64,000 nucleotides of DNA from Parasedimentitalea maritima (GCF_005771405.1 NZ_VAUA01000001.1:124001-188000), one strand, 5' to 3'; shown: positions 7,938-17,246, numbered from the stretch's first letter. The notes: generated by a model not told the origin, from the letters alone. Translations and numbers: made by a program.

Positions 7938-9067
7938 TGAAACGCATTGCGGTCTTGCTTTTATGCCTGGCGAGCGGTGCTGCGGCTGCTGCCGAGGACC
8001 CGGCGAGCGCAGCTCGCGCTGCAAGTGATCAGTTGGAAGCGGCGACGGTACAGCTGCAAGCAGCCGAAAGTGCCCGTGACAGGGTCAAAGCGCTAACAGA
8101 CACAGTACAGGCCTATGAGGCCGGGCTGGGTGCAATGCGCGATGGTTTGCGCCGAGTGGCGCGCCGCGAAACACAGCTGATTGCTCAGTTGCGGTCACGC
8201 GAGGATGAGGTGGCAGATCTGTTGGGTATCCTGCAGACCATTGAAACCTCAGCGCCGCCGGTTTTGTTGCTGCATCCTTCGGGGCCATTGGGATCGGCGC
8301 GCTCTGCAATGATGCTGGCCGAAGTGACTCCTGGGCTGCAGGCGCGGGTCGAAGCGTTGAAACGGGACCTGGAAGAAGTGCAGACACTGCGCTTGTTACA
8401 GCAAAACGCTGCTGGAACCTTGCATACTGGTCTGGCAGGTATTCAGCAGGCCCGTGCGGCATTATCTACTGCAATTGCTGACCGCACAGATTTGCCCCGT
8501 CGGTTTACCTACGATCCCGTACGCACATCAATTCTGATTTCTTCAATCGAAACATTGGAGGGGTTTGCCAGCGGGCTGGCGAACATTGTTGAAGGAGAGA
8601 TTGCCCAGTCCAGTGCGGACATAACTGCCCAACGTGGAGAGATCGCCCTGCCGGTACAGGGTTTGGTACTGCGTGGGTACGGTGCACAGGACGCGGCCGG
8701 CATTTCGCGACCCGGTTTGCTCATTGCAGCACGACCGCGGGCAATGGTTGCGTCGCCCACTGCGGCAACGATTCGCTATCGCGGCCCCTTGCTGGATCTT
8801 GGCAATGTGGTGATTCTGGAGCCGCAGCCGGACATGCTGTTTGTACTGTCCGGGCTGGCTGAGGTGTTTGGCGAGGCAGGGCAGGTGATCCCAAAAGGCA
8901 CTCCGGTGGGATTAATGGGCGGTGTAACCCCAGAAGTTGGTGCGATATTGTCACTAAGCGGTGAAGGGGCTGGAACTGACCGGACAGAAACGCTCTATAT
9001 AGAAGTTAGATTGAATGACAGCCCCGTGGACCCGGAGATCTGGTTCCGCACCGACAAGGATGGATAG
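7934..9067 (+). CDS. envC: EnvC-like murein hydrolase activator (degenerate LytM domain)
   Basis: 377 residues with a signal peptide (cleavage near AAAAAE), a coiled-coil region (about 20-230) and a C-terminal M23/LytM-like domain (about 255-365). The zinc-binding His/Asp residues of active M23 peptidases are not seen. Where active enzymes have IxHG and YAHL motifs, this one reads VILEPQP and FVLSGLAEV. This is the EnvC pattern, where the protein activates amidases during septal peptidoglycan splitting. The start overlaps gpmI (ATGA), with a second Met 3 bp on. ctpA follows after 6 bp. Confidence 0.88.
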   Translation: MMKRIAVLLLCLASGAAAAAEDPASAARAASDQLEAATVQLQAAESARDRVKALTDTVQAYEAGLGAMRDGLRRVARRETQLIAQLRSREDEVADLLGILQTIETSAPPVLLLHPSGPLGSARSAMMLAEVTPGLQARVEALKRDLEEVQTLRLLQQNAAGTLHTGLAGIQQARAALSTAIADRTDLPRRFTYDPVRTSILISSIETLEGFASGLANIVEGEIAQSSADITAQRGEIALPVQGLVLRGYGAQDAAGISRPGLLIAARPRAMVASPTAATIRYRGPLLDLGNVVILEPQPDMLFVLSGLAEVFGEAGQVIPKGTPVGLMGGVTPEVGAILSLSGEGAGTDRTETLYIEVRLNDSPVDPEIWFRTDKDG

Positions 9068-9073
9068 AGGCAT

Positions 9074-10405
9074 ATGAGAAAGTTTGCGATGGCAGCCGTC
9101 GGCGGAACGCTGGCGGGAATCCTTGCGACCACCTATGTGGCGGGACCACTTCTGGCGCAGGAAAACGCCCGCTCGGCGACGGTTTATGAACAGCTGGATC
9201 TGTTTGGTGATATTTTTGAGCGTATTCGCGTGCAATATGTTGAAGAGGTCGATGAAACCGATCTGATCGAAGCGGCCATTGGCGGCATGTTGGCTTCGCT
9301 TGATCCACACTCAAGCTATCTGTCACCTGATGATGCAACGCAGATGCGAGTGCAGACTCGTGGCGAGTTTGGCGGTCTGGGCATCGAGGTCACGCAGGAA
9401 GAAGGCTTTGTAAAAGTCGTCTCGCCAATGGATGGCACTCCTGCGGATGAAGCCGGCATGGAAGCGGGTGACTTCATCACCCACGTGGATGGTGAAAGCA
9501 TGCTGGGCCTGTCGCTGGACGAAGCGGTTGATATGATGCGTGGGCCAGTGGGGTCTGAAATCATCATTACTGTTGTCCGCGAAGGTGAGGACGAGCCGTT
9601 TGACGTCTCGATTATCCGTGACACCATCAAACTGACTGCAGTGCGCGCTCGCACTGAAGGATCGTCTGTTGTTCTGCGGATTTCGACTTTTAATGATCAG
9701 ACGACGCCGAACCTGATTTCAGGCCTGAAGGAACAGGTTGAAGCTGCAGGTGGCATAGAAAATGTTAATGGTGTGATCCTGGATCTGCGCAACAATCCGG
9801 GTGGGTTGCTGAATCAAGCAATCCGGGTTTCGGATGAATTCCTGGAAAGCGGCGAGATCGTTTCCACGCGTGGTCGTAACCCTGAGGATGGCGAGCGTTT
9901 CAACGCCACACCGGGCGATTTGGCCGAGGGCTTGCCAGTTGTGGTGCTGATCAACGGCGGTTCCGCGTCGGCCTCTGAAATTGTTGCTGGTGCGTTGCAG
10001 GATCATCGCCGGGCCATCGTGGTAGGAACCAAGAGCTTTGGTAAAGGCTTGGTGCAGACGGTAATGCCATTGCGCGGCGATGGTGCGATGCGCCTGACCA
10101 CAGCGCGGTATTACACCCCGTCGGGTCGATCGATCCAAGCACTTGGTGTCTCGCCTGACATTATTGTCGAGCAGCCACGCCGTGTTGCCGCCAGCGAAGA
10201 GGACGAGGCCGAGAATGCTCGCCGTACCCGTTCAGAGGCGGATCTGCGTGGAAGCCTGAACAACGACAGCCTGTCCGAGGATGAGATTCGTCAGATCGAG
10301 GAAGATCGCGCCAAAGCAGAAGCCGCGGCTGATCTGCGCGAAGACGATTATCAGTTGGCCTACGCCATCGATATTTTGACCGGCATGTCTGCACTGGCCA
10401 AATAA
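9074..10405 (+). CDS. ctpA: C-terminal processing peptidase, S41 family
   Basis: 443-residue periplasmic serine protease. It has a signal peptide (to about LLAQE), a PDZ domain (about 95-180, containing GGLGIEV) and an S41 catalytic domain. Aligning with E. coli Prc spacing puts the nucleophile at Ser299 in NGGSASASEI and the general base at Lys324 in KSFGKG. The charged tail after residue 355 is typical. Such proteases trim cell-wall hydrolases and other periplasmic proteins, which suits its position after envC. A terminator follows 24 bp downstream. Confidence 0.96.
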   Translation: MRKFAMAAVGGTLAGILATTYVAGPLLAQENARSATVYEQLDLFGDIFERIRVQYVEEVDETDLIEAAIGGMLASLDPHSSYLSPDDATQMRVQTRGEFGGLGIEVTQEEGFVKVVSPMDGTPADEAGMEAGDFITHVDGESMLGLSLDEAVDMMRGPVGSEIIITVVREGEDEPFDVSIIRDTIKLTAVRARTEGSSVVLRISTFNDQTTPNLISGLKEQVEAAGGIENVNGVILDLRNNPGGLLNQAIRVSDEFLESGEIVSTRGRNPEDGERFNATPGDLAEGLPVVVLINGGSASASEIVAGALQDHRRAIVVGTKSFGKGLVQTVMPLRGDGAMRLTTARYYTPSGRSIQALGVSPDIIVEQPRRVAASEEDEAENARRTRSEADLRGSLNNDSLSEDEIRQIEEDRAKAEAAADLREDDYQLAYAIDILTGMSALAK

Positions 10406-10428
10406 GTAGGTTACGTTTTTACAATTAA

Positions 10429-10459
10429 GGGGTCGTCCTGATCGGGGCGGCCCTTTTTG
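10429..10459 (+). terminator. Intrinsic terminator after ctpA
   Basis: A GC-rich stem (GGGTCGTCC against GGGCGGCCC, with two G-U pairs) and a short loop are followed by TTTTTG. It ends the gpmI-envC-ctpA operon. Confidence 0.8.
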
Positions 10460-10546
10460 TTTTTCTGGCCATCACAAACAATCACAATTTACATTCACGC
10501 CCGATTTCCGGCGACGGAGTGGGACTGCATTGGTTATCACTGTGTC

Positions 10547-11605
10547 ATGATGTTTGATTTACCCGATGCCAACACCCTGTATGACGCGCTCGTGGCGCGC
10601 GATGCCCGTTATGATGGGCAGGCTTATGTGGGCGTGACCTCTACCGGAATTTTTTGCCGACTGACCTGTCCCGCGCGTAAGCCCAAATCAGAGAATTGCC
10701 AGTTCTATAGTTCGGTTGGGGCCTGCATTGATGCTGGGTTTAGGCCTTGCAAACGGTGCCACCCGCTGGCGCCTATGGCTGCAGCAGATCCCGTTGTCGA
10801 CCTGTTGCTGCAAGCCCTCGAAGAACGTCCCGGCTATCGCTGGTCTGAAGGCGACATGGCGGCAATGGGGCTGGATGCTTCAACTGTGAGACGTAGTTTC
10901 AAACGCCATTTTGGCATGACCTTCCTAGAGATGGCGCGTCAGCGCCGTCTACGCGATGGCTTTACCGCGCTCAGTGCCGGGGATCCCGTGATTGCCGCGC
11001 AAATAGATGCTGGGTTTGAATCATCCAGTGCTTTTCGTGCGGCCTTTTCCCGTTTGATCGGAAAGCCACCGGGGCAATTTAGCCGTGATGCACTGTTACA
11101 GGCAGATTGGATCGAAACGCCGCTGGGATCCTTGATCGCAGTCAGTTGCCAACACGCGCTGCACCTGTTGGAGTTTATTGACCGCAAGGCATTGCCATGC
11201 GAGTTGGCAAAACTGCAAAAGAGTTCAAGCTGTGGCATTGGCTTTGGGCGTCCCGAACCAACTGAACAAGTTGCCGAGGAACTGGGTCAGTTTTTTGCAG
11301 GTAAGGACGCATCGTTTTCAACGCCACTGGCGCTACACGGAACTGAATTTGAACAGCAGGTTTGGCGGGCTTTGCAGGAAATTCCTGCAGGGGAGACACG
11401 GAGCTATTCGCAACTGGCACAAGACATCGGGCGGCCCTCGGCGGTGCGGGCGGTGGCGCGGGCCAATGGAACCAACCAATTGGCGCTGATCGTGCCCTGT
11501 CACAGGGTGCTGGGGGCCGATGGATCGCTGACCGGATATGGCGGCGGGCTGTGGCGCAAGCAACGGTTGATTGAGATAGAGCAGAGCTATAGGAGAGCAA
11601 TATGA
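10547..11605 (+). CDS. ada: Bifunctional Ada: alkylation-repair methyltransferase and transcription activator
   Basis: 352 residues from the MMFDLPD start; the upstream extension has no homology-like content. The N-terminal zinc module has Cys37, Cys41, Cys68 and Cys71, matching the E. coli Ada spacing (38, 42, 69, 72), so it can accept methyl groups from phosphotriesters. An AraC-type helix-turn-helix follows (about 85-170). The C-terminal O6-methylguanine methyltransferase domain has VPCHRV with acceptor Cys318. All residues needed for repair and signalling are present. It overlaps the next gene by ATGA. Confidence 0.95.
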   Translation: MMFDLPDANTLYDALVARDARYDGQAYVGVTSTGIFCRLTCPARKPKSENCQFYSSVGACIDAGFRPCKRCHPLAPMAAADPVVDLLLQALEERPGYRWSEGDMAAMGLDASTVRRSFKRHFGMTFLEMARQRRLRDGFTALSAGDPVIAAQIDAGFESSSAFRAAFSRLIGKPPGQFSRDALLQADWIETPLGSLIAVSCQHALHLLEFIDRKALPCELAKLQKSSSCGIGFGRPEPTEQVAEELGQFFAGKDASFSTPLALHGTEFEQQVWRALQEIPAGETRSYSQLAQDIGRPSAVRAVARANGTNQLALIVPCHRVLGADGSLTGYGGGLWRKQRLIEIEQSYRRAI

Positions 11606-12354
11606 CAACCCAATCGCAAAAGGCGCAGGATTTTGCCGCCCTACATGTATCAGGAAACCCTCTGGTTTTATACAATATTTGGGATGCAGGCAGTGCCATG
11701 GCTGTGGCCAAAGCGGGCGCAGCAGCGGTTGCCACAGGCAGTTGGTCAGTGGCCGGAGCGCAGGGCTATGGGGATGGCGAACAAATTCCACTGTCTCTGC
11801 TTGTGCAGATCGCCACGCGCATTTCACAAAGCGTCGATGTGCCACTAAGCGTAGATTTCGAAGGAGGCTATGCTGCCGGTGGCGCGGAACTCACGGCCAA
11901 TGTTGCACAAGTGATTGGCACCGGCGCAGTTGGCATCAATTTCGAGGATCAGATTGTTGGTGGTGCAGGGTTGTACAGCATCGAAGAACAGTCCCAACGC
12001 TTGCGTGCCGTTCGTTCGGCTGGTGCGGATCTGTTTATTAACGCTCGCACCGATCTGTTTCTGAAAGAGCGTGACAGCAGCAGGCATGGAGGTTTGCTGG
12101 ACGAGGCGGTGCAGCGATCACAGGCCTTTGCCGCAGCTGGCGCCAGTGGTTTCTTTGTGCCGGGGCTGTCGGATCTGGATCTGATCGCGCAGTTTTGTGA
12201 GGCCAGTCCGCTGCCGGTCAATGTGATGATGCGCGGTGATACAATGACACGGCAAGCAGTCGCAAAAGCAGGGGTTGCCCGTGCCAGCTATGGCCCACAG
12301 CCGTTTGTTGACGCAATGCAGGCGATCACAGACAGGTTTCAAGCGTTAGACTAA
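11602..12354 (+). CDS. Isocitrate lyase/PEP mutase family protein
   Basis: 250 residues of the PEP mutase/isocitrate lyase (ICL-like TIM barrel) family. It keeps DFEGGYAAG (metal-binding Asp/Glu region), GINFEDQ and a NARTDLF motif. The Cys-containing KKCGHLxGK-type loop of isocitrate and methylisocitrate lyases is absent, so those activities are unlikely. The subgroup acts on C-C or P-C bonds of small oxo-acids, but the substrate is unknown. It is coupled to ada (ATGA overlap), an association seen in several proteobacteria without a clear reason. Confidence 0.88.
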   Translation: MTTQSQKAQDFAALHVSGNPLVLYNIWDAGSAMAVAKAGAAAVATGSWSVAGAQGYGDGEQIPLSLLVQIATRISQSVDVPLSVDFEGGYAAGGAELTANVAQVIGTGAVGINFEDQIVGGAGLYSIEEQSQRLRAVRSAGADLFINARTDLFLKERDSSRHGGLLDEAVQRSQAFAAAGASGFFVPGLSDLDLIAQFCEASPLPVNVMMRGDTMTRQAVAKAGVARASYGPQPFVDAMQAITDRFQALD

Positions 12355-12370
12355 ATTGGCCTGCGGGTCC

Positions 12371-12404
12371 GCCGATCTGCCTCGAGAGTACAGGGCAGAT
12401 CGGC
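12371..12404. terminator. Bidirectional hairpin between convergent genes
   Basis: An 11-bp perfect stem (GCCGATCTGCC and its complement) with a 12-nt loop lies between the PEP-mutase-family gene and the convergent 12441-12818 gene. There is no long T-run on either side. A shared 3'-end structure is the best reading. Confidence 0.6.
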
Positions 12405-12440
12405 TGCCGTTAAAGAGGGGATGTTCTGCGAATTGTGCTG

Positions 12441-12818
12441 CTAAGTGGTTTCCAGACAATGGCGACGAAAGGCGCGTTTCAGCATATCGAGTTCGGCACG
12501 CAACAGCTCAACCTCGGCGAGCAAGTTGTCAGTAGCGGTTTCACCGGCAATCAAGGTGAAATTGCCCAGCTTCGTATCTGTTGCACCGTCTTGGATCAGA
12601 AAACTATGCACGCCGTCTGCCACAGCATGGCTAGGTACCGGTACTTGTAAATCCCATTCAGTACCGCTGCTACCTTCTTTAACAGTCACGCCCTCCACCA
12701 GTTGGTCCAGATATCGCACCTGAATGTCGGGCTTTGCGCCGGTGTCAGGCACATTGCTAATTTTGCCCTCCCACAGGCCATTGCCAAAGTGAATTTTAGT
12801 TAGGATCAGCTCACTCAT
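12441..12818 (-). CDS. Conserved hypothetical protein with C-terminal helix
   Basis: 125 residues starting at an ATG preceded by GAGGAG. The first 90 residues look like a beta-rich domain (ILTKIHFGNGLWEGKI, then alternating hydrophobic strands). The last 35 (ATDNLLAEVELLRAELDMLKRAF) form a leucine-heptad helix, probably a coiled coil for oligomerisation. I do not recognise a family. It lies 11 bp after the DUF6478 gene on the same strand, so the two form an operon. Function unknown. Confidence 0.75.
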   Translation of the reverse strand: MSELILTKIHFGNGLWEGKISNVPDTGAKPDIQVRYLDQLVEGVTVKEGSSGTEWDLQVPVPSHAVADGVHSFLIQDGATDTKLGNFTLIAGETATDNLLAEVELLRAELDMLKRAFRRHCLETT

Positions 12819-12829
12819 ATTTGGACTCC

Positions 12830-13591
12830 TCAGATGGCGGCGCGGAGATGACGCGAGAAGGTAAGGTCGCGCAGGATCACCTGATTCATATCGGGAGATT
12901 CAAAAATCAGATCGAGCCAGATTTTTTCGATCCGCTTTTCGTTGAGACGTGAATAGGCAAGATCGAACTCGACCATGACGCTTTGTTCGTTTAACGGCAA
13001 TTCTCTAACCAGCTGTTCCGTGTTTGGTCCATGCTTGATGTTCAGGCGGGCAAATATTTCTTGCTTTTTTTCGGTCTCGATTATGGTGTCGATACGTAGC
13101 AGATGCTGGCGGGTCATGTCCGCAGCAGCTTCAGGCGGCAATTCGATGACCAGTGACAGAAACGATCCGTCAAATTGAAACACATCCATGCGCAGGCCGA
13201 AGGGGGCCAGATCTTGTTCGCGGGTGTTGCGCAACTGGCGCAGGGTTAGTTCGGAATAGGTGCAATCATGGAACAACTGCACCTCATCGCCCAACTTGGA
13301 TTTAGAGGGAACAGATGAAATACCGGGTTCGGGCAATGGGCCTCGCCATAAGGCAGGCCGCCAGGACCAGTCAGTGCCTTGAGGCTTGGAAAAGTAAGAT
13401 GATCCGATTTGTGGCAGCGCCAGCCGACCTTCGGCCACATGCAGCAGCTGATTTAGATGAGCACGCAATTGATGGGCGCGGTTGCGTTGATTTCGCAAGT
13501 CACTCAATGGGGCGTGATCGGCCAGATGTGCATCCCGACGCCAATGGCGCAAGGCACGTCGGTGTAACAGCCGGTCCAGTATCCTGCCCAT
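12830..13591 (-). CDS. DUF6478 family protein
   Basis: 253 residues from ATG 13589-13591 (MGRILDRLLHRRALRHWRR). The frame is open further upstream, but that part reads as non-coding and lacks the family start. The N-terminus is very rich in Arg, Leu and His (amphipathic helix). The C-terminal half holds well-ordered strands such as VFQFDGSFLSLVIELP. The family is restricted to Rhodobacterales and has no known activity. It is the first gene of a two-gene operon with the 12441-12818 gene. Confidence 0.82.
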   Translation of the reverse strand: MGRILDRLLHRRALRHWRRDAHLADHAPLSDLRNQRNRAHQLRAHLNQLLHVAEGRLALPQIGSSYFSKPQGTDWSWRPALWRGPLPEPGISSVPSKSKLGDEVQLFHDCTYSELTLRQLRNTREQDLAPFGLRMDVFQFDGSFLSLVIELPPEAAADMTRQHLLRIDTIIETEKKQEIFARLNIKHGPNTEQLVRELPLNEQSVMVEFDLAYSRLNEKRIEKIWLDLIFESPDMNQVILRDLTFSRHLRAAI

Positions 13592-13822
13592 GATGCCCTC
13601 AAATTGTTCAGCGGGCGATTTTGCCCTGCATTTACTTGCAATGTAACGTTTGTAACCCAAACCGGCAATTCGCTTTTGTTGCAATGTTTTGCTTCGCAAT
13701 TGGGGCCCTCTATGTTTGTGGACAGGAAGAGGGGCACTGTCTTGAATTTGTACCTGTAGGTGCATACCGTCAACAAAACGGTCGCTGTTTCAATTGGACG
13801 ACTTTTTCTACAGGGGTAGATC

Positions 13823-13906
13823 ATGACTTCACTTCCGCGAGTGCATCAACCGAGATACCCGACTTTTTCGAAGATCGTACTGAGTCTAGTTCCGAGTGAC
13901 CTGTAA
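13823..13906 (+). CDS. 27-codon ORF coupled to the CAAX-type protease gene
   Basis: ATG at 13823 has AGGGG seven bases upstream and opens a 27-codon frame (MTSLPRVHQPRY... ending VPSDL). Its TAA overlaps the next ATG as TAATG, the normal arrangement for translational coupling. The peptide is basic and Pro-rich at the start and hydrophobic later (KIVLSLV). It may be a leader peptide controlling protease translation or a small membrane-active peptide. Evidence is only the ribosome site and the overlap. Confidence 0.45.
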   Translation: MTSLPRVHQPRYPTFSKIVLSLVPSDL

Positions 13907-14796
13907 TGCGGCCTAGTCTTCGCTACGCAGCACATGAGGCTCTTGTTTTCAATGCGCGGACCCATCCACAACTGTGGCGGCTAATCGCAGGTTTGGTTGT
14001 GGTGGTGATCGTCGGGTATTTGCTGTCGTCAGCGATGTACTCGGTGCTGTTGGGGACTTTTTCAGGCGATTGGGTGACCGGCTTGCAAGATGGGTCCAAC
14101 CCGGCTGCCATGTTAGCATTGCTGGGGGGATTTGGCTTTATCACTGTTGGAGTGGCGGTAGCGGCGCGATTGCTGCAATACCGTTCGTTGACGAGCATCA
14201 CCGGAGTGCCGCGTCTGCTGATCTCTCAATTTGTTCGGGTTAGTCTTTTTCTCTTGGCGTTGTTTGTGGTCCTGATGCTGTTGCCGCCGTATCAAATGGA
14301 TGCCCCTATGGTGTCCAACTTACCGACCTTGACCTGGCTTGCCCTGCTGCCCCTGTCATTGTTGGCATTACTAATCCAGACAAGTGCCGAAGAAATTTTG
14401 TTTCGAGGATATATCCAGCAAGCCGTGGCCGCGCGGTTTAGTCATCCTATGATTTGGCTGGTTCTGCCGTCGGCATTGTTTGCCTTAGGTCACTATTTGC
14501 CCGCCGAAGCAGGTGAAAATGCACTAATAATTGCAGTTTGGGCTGGGTTGTTTGGCCTCCTCATGGCTGATCTTACTGCTCGTTCCGGGACACTCGGACC
14601 GGCAATAGCCGTACATTTTTTCAATAACCTAACAGCTCTTGTCCTGTTTGCCTCGCCAACTAGCCTGAATGGGCTGGCCCTATACCTACTGCCCTACGAG
14701 ATGTCAGATGTTCAGGCGCTCAGGCCTTGGATGGTCGTTGACTTTGCACTGATGCTCATTGGGTGGCTGGTTGCGCGACTTGCGATACGCCGCTGA
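13906..14796 (+). CDS. CPBP family intramembrane glutamic protease
   Basis: 296 residues with about eight membrane segments. The type II CAAX/ABI protease motifs are complete: EEILFRG (catalytic Glu-Glu and Arg, near residue 165), FALGH (near 190) and HFFNN (near 230). In bacteria these enzymes process membrane substrates, bacteriocin precursors or prenylated-like proteins; the substrate here is unknown. The start is shared with the TAA of the preceding 27-codon ORF. accD follows 62 bp downstream. Confidence 0.9.
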   Translation: MRPSLRYAAHEALVFNARTHPQLWRLIAGLVVVVIVGYLLSSAMYSVLLGTFSGDWVTGLQDGSNPAAMLALLGGFGFITVGVAVAARLLQYRSLTSITGVPRLLISQFVRVSLFLLALFVVLMLLPPYQMDAPMVSNLPTLTWLALLPLSLLALLIQTSAEEILFRGYIQQAVAARFSHPMIWLVLPSALFALGHYLPAEAGENALIIAVWAGLFGLLMADLTARSGTLGPAIAVHFFNNLTALVLFASPTSLNGLALYLLPYEMSDVQALRPWMVVDFALMLIGWLVARLAIRR

Positions 14797-14858
14797 TTGC
14801 ATTTACCGGCAAGGGGCCTTATCTGAGTGCACAAATCGTCCCAGCAGAGGCCTGGATC

Positions 14859-15815
14859 ATGAACTGGATTACCAATTACGTCCGGCCGCGGATCAATTCG
14901 ATCTTTTCGCGCCGTGAAGTCCCCGAGAACTTGTGGCAGAAATGCTCTGAGTGCGGCACCATGTTGTTTCACCGTGAGCTAAGCGACAATCTGAATGTCT
15001 GCACCAACTGCGATCATCACATGGCGATCACTCCGCGTGCGCGTTTTGATGCGTTGTTTGATGGCGGCATTTTTGTTGAAATTGATGTGCCCGAACCGGT
15101 GGCAGACCCGCTAAAGTTCCGCGACCAGAAACGCTATCCAGACCGGATGAAAGCGGCACAGAAAAAGACCGGCGAAAAAGAAGCCATGCTGGTGGTTGAA
15201 GGTGAAATTGGTCGCACTCCAATTGTTGCCGCAGCCCAGGATTTTTCGTTCATGGGTGGATCCATGAGCATGTACGTCGGAAACGCCATTCTGGCTGCTG
15301 CCGAACGCGCGGTGGAACTCAAACGCCCCTTAGTTCTGTTTTCTGCTGCAGGCGGAGCGCGAATGCAGGAAGGCATTCTGGGCCTGATGCAAATGCCACG
15401 TACCACCATTGCGGTGCAGATGCTGAAGCAGGCGGGCTTGCCGTATATCGTGGTGCTGACCCATCCGACCACCGGTGGTGTAACGGCGTCTTATGCGATG
15501 TTGGGCGATGTCCATATTGCCGAACCCAACGCTTTGATTGGTTTCGCCGGGGCACGTGTGATTGAACAGACCATCCGTGAAAAGCTGCCTGAAGGCTTCC
15601 AGCGCGCTGAATATCTGTTGGATCATGGTATCTTGGATCGGGTGACCAAACGCACCGAAATGCGCAAGGAACTGGTGACGATCATTCGCATGTTGATGGG
15701 GCAATCGCCGCAGGTTGTTGGCGACCTTCCGGCACCGGAACAGTTGGACGATGCGGTTGCAGATGCCGAAAATGATGTGCAGGACGCCGCAGAAGACAAA
15801 GCTGACGCAACCTAA
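14859..15815 (+). CDS. accD: Acetyl-CoA carboxylase carboxyltransferase subunit beta
   Basis: 318 residues from ATG 14859 (MNWITNYVRPRI); an upstream in-frame extension overlapping the protease gene is rejected. The N-terminal zinc ribbon has Cys pairs in KCSECG and VCTNCDHH. The crotonase-like carboxyltransferase domain follows, with GGSMSMYVG and GGARMQEG oxyanion and CoA-binding loops. With AccA it transfers CO2 from carboxybiotin to acetyl-CoA in fatty acid synthesis. The acidic, Ala-rich tail is common in this group. A terminator and then folC follow; accD-folC is a widespread pairing. Confidence 0.96.
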   Translation: MNWITNYVRPRINSIFSRREVPENLWQKCSECGTMLFHRELSDNLNVCTNCDHHMAITPRARFDALFDGGIFVEIDVPEPVADPLKFRDQKRYPDRMKAAQKKTGEKEAMLVVEGEIGRTPIVAAAQDFSFMGGSMSMYVGNAILAAAERAVELKRPLVLFSAAGGARMQEGILGLMQMPRTTIAVQMLKQAGLPYIVVLTHPTTGGVTASYAMLGDVHIAEPNALIGFAGARVIEQTIREKLPEGFQRAEYLLDHGILDRVTKRTEMRKELVTIIRMLMGQSPQVVGDLPAPEQLDDAVADAENDVQDAAEDKADAT

Positions 15816-15859
15816 ATAGGTTAGCCAGCACTATCTGCGGGACATAGCACCTGCAATTG

Positions 15860-15888
15860 CCGCCTGCCTGAAATGGCGGGCGGTTTTT
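15860..15888 (+). terminator. Intrinsic terminator after accD
   Basis: CCGCCTGCC-TGAAAT-GGCGGGCGG followed by TTTTT, 45 bp after the accD stop. It separates accD from folC and may allow some read-through. Confidence 0.85.
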
Positions 15889-15921
15889 ACATAAGTGACC
15901 TGTCTCAGGGAATAGACTCCG

Positions 15922-17196
15922 ATGCCACATACTTCTTCCGACACCATCCTGACACGTATGATGGCGCTGCATCCCAAGCTGATGGATCTTACACTAGGTC
16001 GGGTTTGGCGGTTGCTAGAGGCATTGGATAATCCTCAGGAGAAGCTTCCTCCCGTCATTCATCTGGCAGGTACCAATGGCAAAGGCTCAACTCAGGCGAT
16101 GATCCGCGCCGGGCTAGAGGGAAGCGGTAAATCTGTTCACGCCTATACCTCGCCGCATCTTGCACGGTTTCACGAGCGTATCCGTTTGGCAGGCGAGCTG
16201 ATCAGCGAAGAGCACCTGACCGAAATATTAGATGAGTGTTATGAGAAGAACGGTGGTGAAACCATCACCTATTTTGAGATCACAACGGTTGCGGGGCTGT
16301 TGGCCTTCACCCGAACTCCAGCGGATTACACCCTGCTTGAAGTGGGGCTGGGCGGGCGGTTGGATGCCACCAATGTCATCGACAAACCCGAGCTGACCGT
16401 CATCACCCCGATCTCGTTCGATCATGAACAGTTCCTGGGTGATACGCTGGCCAAGATTGCCGCTGAAAAGGCGGGTATTATCAAGCGAGGAGTGCCCTGT
16501 GTGGTTGGCCCGCAACCCGAAGAAGTTATGGATGTCATCGAGGCCACGGCATCCCGTCTTGGCGCGCCATTGATTGCCCATGGTCAACACTGGCACGTAT
16601 ACGAAGAACACGGACGTCTGGTCTTCCAAGATGAAAACGGGTTACTGGATCTACCAATGCCTGCGTTGCTTGGGGCCCACCAGGTTCAGAACGCCGGCGC
16701 GGCACTGGCAGCCCTACGTCACCTAGGCGCGGACGAGGTGGCCTGTGAGGCCGCAATGACAGATGCCAATTGGCCCGCCCGTATGCAGCTGTTAAAATCC
16801 GGACCACTTGTCGAGTCAGCGCCACAGGCCGAGATTTGGCTTGACGGAGGCCATAACGCCGCCGCTGGTCTGGCGTTGGCAGAGGTGCTCGCCAACCTGC
16901 CCAAGCGTCCAACACATTTGATCTGCGGTATGCTGAACACCAAAGATGTGACCGGCTATATGCGCCCGCTTGCTGACCATGCTGACAGCCTCACAGCAAT
17001 CACGATCCCGGATGAAGCTAACACATTGTCCGCAGAAGACACAGCCGCAGCCGCTGTGAAGGTTGGGCTGACAACAGCAACGGCTGAACACGCTGTCGCT
17101 GCGCTGGCCACCATCATCGCCAATGACCCACAAGCCCGAGTACTGATTTGTGGTTCGTTGTATCTGGCAGGCGCAATCTTGCGCGAAAATGGCTGA
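15922..17196 (+). CDS. folC: Bifunctional folylpolyglutamate/dihydrofolate synthase
   Basis: 424 residues of the Mur-ligase fold. The P-loop is GTNGKGST (near residue 50), the omega-loop region follows with SPHLARFHERI, and LEVGLGGRLDATN is the family signature. The C-terminal domain holds the DGGHNAAA motif. It adds glutamate to dihydropteroate and to folates in the cytoplasm. It sits 106 bp after accD, with the accD terminator between them. Confidence 0.96.
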   Translation: MPHTSSDTILTRMMALHPKLMDLTLGRVWRLLEALDNPQEKLPPVIHLAGTNGKGSTQAMIRAGLEGSGKSVHAYTSPHLARFHERIRLAGELISEEHLTEILDECYEKNGGETITYFEITTVAGLLAFTRTPADYTLLEVGLGGRLDATNVIDKPELTVITPISFDHEQFLGDTLAKIAAEKAGIIKRGVPCVVGPQPEEVMDVIEATASRLGAPLIAHGQHWHVYEEHGRLVFQDENGLLDLPMPALLGAHQVQNAGAALAALRHLGADEVACEAAMTDANWPARMQLLKSGPLVESAPQAEIWLDGGHNAAAGLALAEVLANLPKRPTHLICGMLNTKDVTGYMRPLADHADSLTAITIPDEANTLSAEDTAAAAVKVGLTTATAEHAVAALATIIANDPQARVLICGSLYLAGAILRENG

Positions 17197-17246
17197 CACA
17201 TGGCGTTTCTTGAACGAATCGAGATCTCCCCGCACTCTCCCTCCAA

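Noticed and set aside
13621-13899. 92-codon plus-strand frame upstream of the CAAX protease
   Set aside because: No ribosome site, Cys-rich random composition, and it starts antisense to the DUF6478 leader.
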